Positions 17,173 to 24,878 of a stretch of DNA of 64,000 bases are shown piece by piece (position 1 is the first letter of the stretch; each line of letters opens with the position of its first letter). The notes under the pieces were generated by a model. That model saw nothing but the letters and a program-made list of their open reading frames with translations, did no database searches and was not told the DNA's origin. The position numbers and the translations under genes are program-made. The stretch comes from Neobacillus drentensis. GTDB lineage: Bacteria > Bacillota > Bacilli > Bacillales > Cytobacillaceae. Location: positions 4,156,501 to 4,220,500 of the forward strand of contig NZ_CP091110.1 in the NCBI RefSeq assembly GCF_021560175.1. The letters run 5' to 3'.

Positions 17173-17730
17173 ATGTTGAAAAAACGTGATCTTCATGACA
17201 GCCACACACTGTACGAATTAATGACGCATCCAGATGTCTTCCCTTTTGTACGTCAAAAAGCTGACTCATATGAAGAATTTTTATTTATGACGAAACAAAC
17301 GATTGAGGCAGAAGAACGGGGTGAATTAATTTCACGTACCATTCTTGATGAATGGGGCAACCCAATCGGCACCATTAATTTGTTTGACATCCAAGATAAC
17401 GCTGGCTTTTTAGGGACTTGGCTGGGCAAACCCTACCATGGGAAAGGGTATAATAGCCCTGCTAAGGAAGCTTTTTTCAACGAGCTTTTTTATGAAGCCG
17501 GAATTGAGACTATTTTTATGCGAATTCGAAAGGTGAATATTCGTTCGATTAAAGCCGCAGAAAAACTTCCCTATGTTGTAAAAGCAAACGAAACGCGAGC
17601 ATCACTTTACGCACAATTAAATGCAAATGAAGTTGTTTATGACTTATATGAAATACCAAAAGACCTGTATACTTTCCATCTGTTACGCATAGGAACAGAT
17701 GAAACGGATTCTAAGTTATTAGAAGCCTAA
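17173..17730 (+). CDS. GNAT-family N-acetyltransferase
   Basis: 185 residues from the ATG at 17173, which follows GGAGGG. An open frame extends upstream to 17065, but there it runs through a structured leader. Weak GNAT features are a RimJ/RimL-like core (GTINLFDIQDNAGFLGTWLG, then GKGYNSPAKEAF for acetyl-CoA binding, then RKVNIRSIKAAEKL). The acceptor is unknown. Its terminator palindrome is directly followed by an insertion sequence. Confidence 0.75.
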   Translation: MLKKRDLHDSHTLYELMTHPDVFPFVRQKADSYEEFLFMTKQTIEAEERGELISRTILDEWGNPIGTINLFDIQDNAGFLGTWLGKPYHGKGYNSPAKEAFFNELFYEAGIETIFMRIRKVNIRSIKAAEKLPYVVKANETRASLYAQLNANEVVYDLYEIPKDLYTFHLLRIGTDETDSKLLEA

Positions 17731-17734
17731 AAAA

Positions 17735-17753
17735 GCAATCGGCTAGCCGATTG
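17735..17753 (+). repeat. Palindromic terminator core, left copy flanking the IS
   Basis: 19 bases containing a perfect 18-base palindrome (CAATCGGCT/AGCCGATTG), identical to 19312-19330. It follows the GNAT stop codon by 4 bases, so it was probably that gene's terminator; the IS removed most of its T-run. Confidence 0.9.
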
Positions 17754-17754
17754 T

Positions 17755-19311
17755 TTCAGACTGTCGACAAATCCGAAAAAATTAAGGGTTTGTAGGCAGT
17801 CCTTTTTGTATAATTGGGATATAGATAATTTTTTTGAGGTGGATAAGATGTTAAGTAAGAATACACAGATAAATCGTGACCAATTAGAAATGATAGCTTT
17901 AGAACAACTTGTGCCGGCCAACCATTTAGTACGCAAGTTAGAAGCTTCTATTGATTTTTCATTTATCTATCCCCTGGTTCAAGAAATGTATTCTACTGAA
18001 AGAGGACGCCCAAGCATTGATCCTGTGATATTAATTAAGATGGCATTCATCCAATACACCTTCGGTATTCGATCTATGCGAAGAACTATTGAAGAAATCG
18101 AAACAAATTTGGCTTATCGTTGGTTCTTAGGCTTTGGATTTTATGATAAAGTGCCTCACTTCTCTACCTTCGGTAAAAATTACGAACGACGTTTTAAAGA
18201 TACAGATTTATTTGAACAGATCTTCTATCGTATTTTGAAGGAAGCCTCTGATAAGAAATTGATTAGTAGCGAGCATGTATTTATAGATTCAACCCATGTA
18301 AAAGCAAGTGCAAATAAACATAAATTCGAGAAGAAATTAGTTAGAAAAGAAACGAAAGCATACGAAGCAAGACTACAAGAAGAGATTAATAAAGACCGTG
18401 AAGAACATGATAAAAAGCCATTTCCACCAGATAAGTTTGAGAAAGAGGAATTTAAGGAAATAAAAAAAAGTACTACTGACCCTGAGAGTGGTTATTACGT
18501 AAAGGACGAGCGTACGAAACAGTTCGCATACTCATTCCATGCGGCCGCTGATCGAAATGGTTTTGTATTAGGGGCAATTGTAACTCCTGGGAATGTCCAT
18601 GATAGTGTCATTTTCGAACCACTATTGGAAAAGGTAATCGAGAAACAAGGAAAACCTTCTGCTGTTGCTGCTGATGCTGGATATAAAACACCTGCTATTG
18701 CCCAATACATATTTGAAAATGATATGACACCTGCTTTACCTTATACTCGCCCTCGTACGAAAGAGGGGTACATGAAAAAATATGAATATGTTTATGATGA
18801 ATACTACGATTGTTATATCTGTCCGCAAGGACAAATATTGAAGTATGCAACTACGACGAAGGAAGGCTACCGTCAATACTTCTCTAATCCGATTGAATGT
18901 GAAAAATGTCCCTTACTTTCAAAATGCACGCAGAGTAAGGAACATAAAAAACTCATTCAGCGTCATGTCTGGGAACACCATATAGAAGAAGCCGAATATC
19001 TTCGTTCGACACAAGAGAATAAAAGCATTTACGCAAAACGCAAAGAAACCATTGAACGTGTTTTTGCAGATGCCAAGGAAAAGCATGGTATGCGTTGGAC
19101 AACCTTAAGAGGCCTAAAAAAATTGTCCATGCAAGCGATGCTTACTTTTGCTGCCATGAATTTAAAAAAGATGGCCAATTGGACTTGGATAAGTCCAGAA
19201 ATGGCGTAGCAATAAGCATAGGATAGGCCTAACTTTTGCTCTTACGAGCAAAAAAACAACAAAAAGACACCCAGATTGGCACATCCGGATGCCTTTTGTC
19301 TACAATCTGAA
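17755..19311 (+). mobile_element. IS1182-like insertion sequence (about 1557 bp)
   Basis: Imperfect terminal inverted repeats TTCAGACTGTCGACAAA (left) and TTCAGATTGTAGACAAA (right, minus strand) match at 15 of 17 positions. One intact transposase lies inside. The element is flanked by 19-base direct repeats, each a palindromic terminator core. One extra T (17754) lies between the left repeat and the element. Confidence 0.88.
17848..19209 (+). CDS. IS1182-family DDE transposase
   Basis: 453 residues from the ATG at 17848, which follows GAGGTGG. An upstream in-frame codon at 17806 lacks a ribosome site. The N-terminus (NHLVRKLEASIDF, GRPSIDPVILIKM) is typical of IS1182/IS5-superfamily transposases. 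Catalytic acidic residues are plausible in FIDSTHVKA, AVAADAGYKT and ETIERVFADAKEKHG. A CxxC...CxxC cluster (CYICPQG, CEKCPLLSKC) is also typical. The frame is uninterrupted, so the element may be active. Confidence 0.9.
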   Translation: MLSKNTQINRDQLEMIALEQLVPANHLVRKLEASIDFSFIYPLVQEMYSTERGRPSIDPVILIKMAFIQYTFGIRSMRRTIEEIETNLAYRWFLGFGFYDKVPHFSTFGKNYERRFKDTDLFEQIFYRILKEASDKKLISSEHVFIDSTHVKASANKHKFEKKLVRKETKAYEARLQEEINKDREEHDKKPFPPDKFEKEEFKEIKKSTTDPESGYYVKDERTKQFAYSFHAAADRNGFVLGAIVTPGNVHDSVIFEPLLEKVIEKQGKPSAVAADAGYKTPAIAQYIFENDMTPALPYTRPRTKEGYMKKYEYVYDEYYDCYICPQGQILKYATTTKEGYRQYFSNPIECEKCPLLSKCTQSKEHKKLIQRHVWEHHIEEAEYLRSTQENKSIYAKRKETIERVFADAKEKHGMRWTTLRGLKKLSMQAMLTFAAMNLKKMANWTWISPEMA

Positions 19312-19330
19312 GCAATCGGCTAGCCGATTG
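19312..19330 (+). repeat. Palindromic terminator core, right copy flanking the IS
   Basis: Identical to 17735-17753 and here still followed by CTTTTCATTTTTTAT, so it would work as a terminator. It probably represents a target-site duplication of 19 bases. Confidence 0.9.
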
Positions 19331-19350
19331 CTTTTCATTTTTTATAAAAA

Positions 19351-19506
19351 TCATGATTCCAATGTATTTTGGTCATTGATCCCTTCACTAATTCCCATAT
19401 GGAGCAAAAATTCGTCTAATTCCTCATTTGTTAACGTTTCAAAGCGGCCATCTTGAAAAAAAACCTGGGTTTGATTTGGATTAATTCGGTTCATGTTAAA
19501 ACTCAT
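19351..19506 (-). CDS. Small hypothetical protein
   Basis: 51 residues from the ATG at 19506, placed behind AAAGGAG. The open frame continues upstream to 19569 but without a ribosome site. It contains NPNQTQVFFQDGRFETLTNEE, hydrophilic and acidic at the C-terminus. I do not recognise a family. It lies between the IS and the SDR gene. Confidence 0.55.
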   Translation of the reverse strand: MSFNMNRINPNQTQVFFQDGRFETLTNEELDEFLLHMGISEGINDQNTLES

Positions 19507-19613
19507 ACAATTCTTTGCTCCTTTCATAGATGAATAAATTCTAGTATCTACAAAAGTTGCCATATCCATTCACAAAATCAAATTGTTCAAAAACTTTAGA
19601 ACATATATACTTT

Positions 19614-20390
19614 TTACGTTCTTAATGCCTTTCCGAGGACATCAAACCCGCCGGTTACTGGTATAATACTTCCTGTAATATAATCAGATTTCTCATCAAT
19701 TAAAAATTGGATAACGCGAGCGATATCTTCACCCGTTCCCTGTCTACCCACCGAATGCCTTTCACTGCTTAATGAGAGGGAATCTTTAATGTTTTTTTCC
19801 TTCCATTCATTTGTAATATCTCCAGGGCAAATCATATTCGCGGTTATTCCATACTCCCTTTCTTCCATTGCCATGGTTCTAGTGAAGGATGCTAAACCAG
19901 TCTTAGCCGCAGCAAAAGCGGATCGGAAAATCCAGCCTGGTGTGGTTTCAACCCGGTCGAACCCTAACGTAATAATTCTCCCCCAGTTTTGTTTCCTCAT
20001 TAAAGGGATGATCAGTTTTGACAAATAAAATACTGCTGTTAAATTACCTTGGATTAAATAATCCCATTCCTCAAAAGAGTAATCTGTCAGTTTTTTTCGT
20101 TCATGTATGTATGGACCAGCATTATGAACTAAGACATCTATTCCCGAATAAGCTAAAAGAGTCTCATTCACAATGCGTATACAATCCTCTTTGTTGGCAA
20201 CATCGCCTTGGATGGCAATATTCTTTGTCCCGTAATGATCATTTAATTGCTTTGCTAAGAAAACAGCTTCTGACTCACTTTTTCGATAGTTGATCACAAG
20301 TTGATACCCATTTTCCGCAAGCAGTTCTGCCGTTTTTTTGCCGATACCAGAAGCTCCGCCTGTAATCAATGCCGTTTTCTTGTTCACCAT
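19614..20390 (-). CDS. SDR-family protein lacking the catalytic tyrosine
   Basis: 258 residues with a classical short-chain dehydrogenase fold: nucleotide motif GGASGIG near residue 11, NAG near residue 90 and a C-terminal TGSIIPVTGGF. The active-site YxxxK reads FAAAK (Phe codon at 19914-19916), and the usual serine position is in ITLGFD. The normal proton-relay tyrosine is therefore missing, although the lysine remains. It may be a non-catalytic or atypical member. The second of two adjacent ATGs is better spaced from GAGAGG. Confidence 0.8.
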   Translation of the reverse strand: MVNKKTALITGGASGIGKKTAELLAENGYQLVINYRKSESEAVFLAKQLNDHYGTKNIAIQGDVANKEDCIRIVNETLLAYSGIDVLVHNAGPYIHERKKLTDYSFEEWDYLIQGNLTAVFYLSKLIIPLMRKQNWGRIITLGFDRVETTPGWIFRSAFAAAKTGLASFTRTMAMEEREYGITANMICPGDITNEWKEKNIKDSLSLSSERHSVGRQGTGEDIARVIQFLIDEKSDYITGSIIPVTGGFDVLGKALRT

Positions 20391-20501
20391 CATTACCTCT
20401 CTATAAAAAGAATTCTTCTCTTTATATATATGTTAAAAAGAAATGTTTATATATGCAAATTTTATCGCCTGTCCCTTTTTATGGGATGGGAAGTTTTAAT
20501 A

Positions 20502-20529
20502 ACGGATGGGCGAGTAGTTGCATATGATA
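20502..20529 (+). promoter_or_regulatory. Sigma-K-like promoter of the spore-germination cluster
   Basis: CATATGATA (20521-20529) fits the sigma-K -10 consensus CATAnnnTA, and AC (20502-20503) lies 17 bases upstream, as expected for its -35. This predicts late mother-cell expression during sporulation. Confidence 0.6.
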
Positions 20530-20558
20530 CGGATAACAACAATAAAGGATGTGACAGG

Positions 20559-20801
20559 ATGCAGACTGTAATTAATATCTTCAGCCTGAAAATCAACAGT
20601 GTTTCTAACAACGGGTCTGTCAACATCGGCGAAGCCCTTCATAATGCACATACAGCTAATTCAAAATCCCAAGGTCAAAATTCATCCTATGGAGATTTTG
20701 CCCCCCCCACTGCGGCCATGGAGAATGTTTTTATTGATCCAGATATGAATGATATGGGTGATATCGCAAATCCATCGAATGTCTATAGTAATTCGATATA
20801 A
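20559..20801 (+). CDS. GerPA/GerPF-like spore germination protein, copy A
   Basis: 80 residues with the GerPA/PF-type pattern: a beta-rich start (VINIFSLKINSVSNNGSVNIGEALH), then HTANSKSQGQNSS and a YGD step, ending with polar Asn/Asp-rich sequence. Proteins of this family sit in the spore coat and help germinants pass it. The ATG has AAAGGA 8 bases upstream. The next gene encodes a paralogue of exactly the same length, so the pair probably arose by tandem duplication. Confidence 0.75.
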   Translation: MQTVINIFSLKINSVSNNGSVNIGEALHNAHTANSKSQGQNSSYGDFAPPTAAMENVFIDPDMNDMGDIANPSNVYSNSI

Positions 20802-20814
20802 AGGACTGAAAAAA

Positions 20815-21057
20815 ATGCCTTTTCAGATAAACGTTTTTAATATCAAGACGAATTCCATAGCTAACAATGCAAATATTTCTTTAGGGCCGGCCGTCCAGAA
20901 TAGCCATACCGCCAACCAAAAATGGATAGGATCCAATTTTGCCTTAGGGGATTTATCTCCTTCAAGTTCTTTTTCATTAAATGGCTTCGGTGACACAGAT
21001 ATTAGTGACCAAGACCAAATTGCGAACCCTTCCGCACCAATTGCAAATCAATTTTAG
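20815..21057 (+). CDS. GerPA/GerPF-like spore germination protein, copy B
   Basis: 80 residues aligning along its full length with copy A (INVFNIKTNSIANNANISLG against INIFSLKINSVSNNGSVNIG, and HTANQK, LGD, QIANPS positions). It starts 13 bases after copy A behind AAAGGACTG. Same likely coat role; whether A and B form a mixed complex is unknown. Confidence 0.75.
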   Translation: MPFQINVFNIKTNSIANNANISLGPAVQNSHTANQKWIGSNFALGDLSPSSSFSLNGFGDTDISDQDQIANPSAPIANQF

Positions 21058-21078
21058 CGTTAGAGAGGTTGAAAGAAA

Positions 21079-21552
21079 ATGTTTCCTTGGAATATGTTTC
21101 CTTTTACAAAGGATATGAAAGATTCATTACAAAAAATGAAACCGGATGAGATTAACAATTACGTTCAAGATCTAATTGGAAAAATAATGCCCAATAACAT
21201 GGGCGATATGATGAACAACCAAGATTTATTCAGAAATTTTCAAACATCAGATACAAAACAAAGGTCAGCCAATGTATTAAATTCCACCGCCTTTGAGACA
21301 CATGATTATGTATTCGTAAGAATACCCATTCGTAACGAAGAATGGTTGAACCAGCTTCGCCTCTACCATACTTCAAATCAACTTATTGTAGAACATATTC
21401 CTGATCGAGAAGATTCTAATACGATTACTCTTCCCGCAATTGTTAAAAAGAAAGGCGGCACGGCAAATTATAAAGATGGGGTCCTAGAAATAAAAATTCC
21501 TAAAAATATTGATATGCAATATTCACAAATCGACGTGACAGAAATTCTGTAA
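21079..21552 (+). CDS. Hsp20-like spore protein, GerT/CotM-related
   Basis: 157 residues. The start MFPWNMFPF with a Met-rich linker leads into an alpha-crystallin-type beta domain (about 75-157, ending in KDGVLEIKIPK). B. subtilis GerT and CotM are Hsp20-related spore coat proteins, and GerT affects germination. Its place 21 bases after two GerP-like genes supports a coat or germination role rather than a general heat-shock chaperone. The exact orthologue is uncertain. Confidence 0.68.
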   Translation: MFPWNMFPFTKDMKDSLQKMKPDEINNYVQDLIGKIMPNNMGDMMNNQDLFRNFQTSDTKQRSANVLNSTAFETHDYVFVRIPIRNEEWLNQLRLYHTSNQLIVEHIPDREDSNTITLPAIVKKKGGTANYKDGVLEIKIPKNIDMQYSQIDVTEIL

Positions 21553-21657
21553 GCGTTGATTTTTTTTGCATGTTTCCGGTAATTACAAATAAGATTAACT
21601 AAAGGAAGCTATCCCGGTTCGGTTTGTGAATAATCCAATTCTGAATAGAGGGTTTTT

Positions 21658-22038
21658 ATGCAATTCTTCTTTCGCTTGTTCACTTCAAATAAAACTTTTA
21701 CGAAGAAAATATCGGAATTGGAAAACAAGATTACTTCACTTGAGTCAAAAATTAATGAAGTCAACACAGAGGTAAAATCTATTAGTATCCCTGCAGCAAA
21801 AAAAGAAAGTGACCGTCCTCCAACGGTTCAAATAAACCATCTGCAGGTTGACCAAATTGTGATTGAACACTTAGATTATGCTAATAACTTTGGCCAAGTA
21901 GGGATAAAAGAGTTATCGGGGAAGTTGAACATTGGTTCAACATATGAAGGAGATATTTCTGAAAAAGTCAATGAAATTGTCAAACAGAAATTAGGGAAGG
22001 AAGCAACGGTAAATATTAAGGCAAAAAAAGAGGAGTAA
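21658..22038 (+). CDS. GerPC-like spore germination protein with N-terminal coiled coil
   Basis: 126 residues. An N-terminal coiled coil (about 15-45, KISELENKITSLESKI) is followed by a beta-rich core with LQVDQIVIEHL and ELSGKLNIGS, which resembles GerPC. It is the last gene of the cluster, preceded by GAGGG and followed by a clear terminator. GerP proteins promote access of germinants to receptors through the coat. Confidence 0.62.
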   Translation: MQFFFRLFTSNKTFTKKISELENKITSLESKINEVNTEVKSISIPAAKKESDRPPTVQINHLQVDQIVIEHLDYANNFGQVGIKELSGKLNIGSTYEGDISEKVNEIVKQKLGKEATVNIKAKKEE

Positions 22039-22069
22039 AATACAAACTTATACTCTTTTTTAGAGGTAA

Positions 22070-22098
22070 AAGACAGCCAAATGGCTGTCTTATTTTTA
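22070..22098 (+). terminator. Terminator of the germination cluster
   Basis: AAGACAGCC and GGCTGTCTT form a perfect stem with TATTTTTAG after it. Confidence 0.85.
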
Positions 22099-22118
22099 GT
22101 ATAGATCCTAATGATTAA

Positions 22119-22577
22119 TTACTTTTTGTGATCATCCATGTTCATGCCGTCCATTGATTGATTAGATGCTGCATCTTCCTTCTCACTCGGTGCCCCAACT
22201 GTAAACTCCTTTTTCGGCATATTATGCATATCCCTTGCAGTTACATGTGAGATAATATAATATGTACCCTCTTGTTGGAACGTTTTTTCTAACCGATACA
22301 CACCATCTTCTGAATGTTTAACAGCAATTTTCTCATGTTTTGTATCTTTAGACCGCCAGACCTCAAAGGTCACTTCCGCATCATTGATTTTTTCCTTTCC
22401 TTGCGTAACTTTTGCCTCAAATGTAATCGGTTTGTTTGGTTCGCCTGGATTAGGATTCACGGACAAATTTACATCCACCATTTTCGGCATATCACCGGTA
22501 CGATCCTCTTGCTTGCTGCAAGAAACGACTAAACCTAAAAACAAGGTGACAATAAACATCAGGACTAGCTTTTTCAC
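22119..22577 (-). CDS. YtkA/FixH-like lipoprotein
   Basis: 152 residues. The lipobox LVVSC (Cys20) follows a hydrophobic signal, so the mature protein is anchored outside the membrane. The middle is an immunoglobulin-like YtkA-type domain (NPNPGEPNKPITFEAKV, then YRLEKTFQQEGTYYI). The C-terminus is rich in Met, His and Asp (SMDGMNMDDHKK), which could bind copper. The function is not established. Confidence 0.75.
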   Translation of the reverse strand: MKKLVLMFIVTLFLGLVVSCSKQEDRTGDMPKMVDVNLSVNPNPGEPNKPITFEAKVTQGKEKINDAEVTFEVWRSKDTKHEKIAVKHSEDGVYRLEKTFQQEGTYYIISHVTARDMHNMPKKEFTVGAPSEKEDAASNQSMDGMNMDDHKK

Positions 22578-22699
22578 AGTATTTCTCCCCTAACATAGTT
22601 CGTTCCATTATAGATTTTGGACCTTCACTAGCATTGTTACATATTTACCAATATTTTTGCAAAAAATAATGTTTAACAATAGTATGAAAGGAGAAACCT

Positions 22700-22942
22700 A
22701 TGTCAACTCCATACAAATGTCCTAATTGTAAAACAAACCGAAGTCGTTTTAACATTATTCAACAAGTCGTTCAATCTGTTAAACTCGACCCTCAATCAGG
22801 CGATGTTATTCACGAATATAGCGAGAAAGAGCTTGAGCCATTTCATCTTCCATATAATGGACCAGAATACCGTGTTCAATGCGGTGCCTGCGGATTAATT
22901 GAAGATGAACTGACCTTCATCAAGTTTGGCGAACAGCGTTAG
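22700..22942 (+). CDS. Small zinc-ribbon protein
   Basis: 80 residues with [10 protein letters not shown] at the N-terminus and [10 protein letters not shown] near the C-terminus, a likely zinc ribbon. It is widespread in Bacillaceae as far as I recall, without a firm function. GAAAGGAG precedes the ATG and a strong terminator follows, so it is a single-gene unit. Confidence 0.7.
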   Translation: MSTPYKCPNCKTNRSRFNIIQQVVQSVKLDPQSGDVIHEYSEKELEPFHLPYNGPEYRVQCGACGLIEDELTFIKFGEQR

Positions 22943-22950
22943 ATCATTTA

Positions 22951-22983
22951 AAAACACCTTTAGCAATTCTAAAGGTGTTTTTG
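22951..22983. terminator. Bidirectional terminator
   Basis: AAAACACCTTTAG and CTAAAGGTGTTTTT form a perfect stem serving the zinc-ribbon gene (+) and the secreted-protein gene (-). Confidence 0.9.
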
Positions 22984-22989
22984 TTTATT

Positions 22990-23811
22990 TTAGAAATCAT
23001 TTTCTTTTAAAAATGGCTTAGAATCCACTTTCCAAGCATCTGCTGGGGAAAAACGGATTAAGTGAATGTCTCCTTGAAACGTTTGCCTGCCTACGTCCTT
23101 AATGTACCAATCAATCACAGCAGGCACGTCTAAACTTATTTCTTCGGTAAGGTCTTCAGGTGGCAGCTGCTCTAATCTTACAATCCGAACATTTTCAACT
23201 TTTTCAAGAATTGGAACCCATTTTACTGTTTGCAGTGACGTTTTCGAGACAATAGCAGTATCCTGCTGTTTAAAGCCAGCAATATAAGCGTTAATTACCT
23301 GATAGGGATCGGCGTTTGCCAGATATTGATTTAAATGGCCTGATGCCTTATAGATCATTAGCATATGAGACAAGTCCATTGAATTGGTACGATGGGTTGT
23401 ACTACCATAGAAATGAATACAAAAATGTCCTGGAAAATTATTTTTTAATGCTCCCGCTCCATGAGGCATTCCATGCATAGATGCGGCAATTCTCTGCTTT
23501 TTATGAATAACATAAATGGCCCGGCGTTTCCAGCTCCATTTTCCCCCATAAATTTTTTTCATAATATTTGTATCCTTTTCAGTTAGCGGCTGTACATCAG
23601 CATGTTGACTTCCGGCCCGTCTTTGTACCTTAAACCTTTTTCCTGTTTCCATATCTTGGACAACGAACTTCGAGTATTTGGGTAATAACTGATTCACTGT
23701 TTTCCAGTCCGGCATTTCGATATTGTTTTTTTTCTCGTTTGCTGCATCTACCCCATATCCATTTAGGAGGATTTGGATAACGACTATGAAAAAACATACT
23801 GCCTTCTTCAC
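22990..23811 (-). CDS. Secreted protein of uncharacterised conserved family
   Basis: 273 residues with a signal peptide (1-24, cleavage near VDAA). The core carries conserved-looking RRAGSQHADVQPL, YGGKWSWKRR, SMHGMPHGAG and HFCIHFYGSTTH segments. The closely spaced Cys/His residues suggest a metal site or hydrolase centre. I recall the same block in clostridial wall-associated proteins but cannot name its activity. It lies downstream of nothing obvious and has its own terminator. Confidence 0.6.
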   Translation of the reverse strand: MKKAVCFFIVVIQILLNGYGVDAANEKKNNIEMPDWKTVNQLLPKYSKFVVQDMETGKRFKVQRRAGSQHADVQPLTEKDTNIMKKIYGGKWSWKRRAIYVIHKKQRIAASMHGMPHGAGALKNNFPGHFCIHFYGSTTHRTNSMDLSHMLMIYKASGHLNQYLANADPYQVINAYIAGFKQQDTAIVSKTSLQTVKWVPILEKVENVRIVRLEQLPPEDLTEEISLDVPAVIDWYIKDVGRQTFQGDIHLIRFSPADAWKVDSKPFLKENDF

Positions 23812-23906
23812 TAATGCTCCTCCTTTAATGGCTTTTAGCTACATTAAAAGAGTTACCTGAAGTGGAATTAATCATTCATTCGCCACCCATTTTTATTTGG
23901 GTTAAA

Positions 23907-24818
23907 CTACTCTGTCACATTTTCAAGTGAAGCAAGCTGCTTTTTAATGACATCCCAATTAACCTTTTCTCCGATAAACACCAGATTTAACCGCATATTC
24001 ATGTATTCCTTCATGTAAAAAGGCATCCCATATGCATATTGGAAAAGAAATGGCTGTTGCGAATAGTGAAACTTTAGATAACCTTTTATCCTGTAAATGG
24101 TATCTGGTAATTTTTTTAAAAACTCTTCAAAACCAGTATCGCTAATCGGTTTATGAAACTGATAAACGAACGTAGATAAATTTAAGTGGATATGGCTAGA
24201 TTCCTTTTCAAGATTTACAGACAATTTTCTAAGCTGTTCAATTGGAACTTTAGAGTATTGGGTTAGTAAACATTGCGCAGTAGAATTTAACCCTTGCATT
24301 TCAAATATCAATTGGGCCTGCTCATTTTCTTTTAATTCATCTATTTTGTTTATAAGAATAAAATCTGCATTTCTCACCTGTTCAAGGATCAATTGCTGCA
24401 GCTGAGGGCTTAACGCTTTCCTATCCTTCCACCTCGTACCATCGACAGTTGTAATAATCCCTTTTATCGATAATTGATCTGCAAACAAGGGGGAAAGGAT
24501 GGAATCTAATACTTCCACTGGATGGGCTGCACCCGTTGTCTCAATATAGATTACCTCCGGCTGATCCTTCATTAATAACCCTTGGAGCTGTGCTTCAAGT
24601 TCGTCCTGTATGGAACAGCAAATACACCCTCCTAATAATTCTTTTAACAATACATCTTCTTCTACGGCATCGGAATCAATTGAAACTTGACCTAGTTCAT
24701 TCATTAAGACAGCTGCTTTTCTCCCACGGCTGCGCTCGTCCTCTAACAATCGTTTTAATAAGGTTGTCTTACCGCTTCCTAAAAATCCTGACAATATGTA
24801 TACTTCTACCTTATTCAT
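23907..24818 (-). CDS. CobW/COG0523-family GTPase, putative metal chaperone
   Basis: 303 residues. Walker A GFLGSGKTTLL (12-22), the family metal motif GGCICCS (CxCC), a Walker B ETTGAAHP and the NKID guanine-specificity motif are all present. The C-terminal CobW domain is short. Members deliver zinc or cobalt to target proteins. No Zur-box-like palindrome was seen upstream, so regulation by zinc is not supported here. Confidence 0.85.
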   Translation of the reverse strand: MNKVEVYILSGFLGSGKTTLLKRLLEDERSRGRKAAVLMNELGQVSIDSDAVEEDVLLKELLGGCICCSIQDELEAQLQGLLMKDQPEVIYIETTGAAHPVEVLDSILSPLFADQLSIKGIITTVDGTRWKDRKALSPQLQQLILEQVRNADFILINKIDELKENEQAQLIFEMQGLNSTAQCLLTQYSKVPIEQLRKLSVNLEKESSHIHLNLSTFVYQFHKPISDTGFEEFLKKLPDTIYRIKGYLKFHYSQQPFLFQYAYGMPFYMKEYMNMRLNLVFIGEKVNWDVIKKQLASLENVTE

Positions 24819-24843
24819 ACTTATTTCCCTTCTATAATAAAGT

Positions 24844-24872
24844 GTAACCCGACTCCAGTTGGAATCGGGTTA
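24844..24872 (-). terminator. Probable terminator of the ctpA-type gene
   Basis: GTAACCCGATTCC and GGAGTCGGGTTAC form a strong stem on the minus strand. The T-run is weak, so some read-through into the CobW gene is possible. Confidence 0.65.
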
Positions 24873-24878
24873 CTATTT

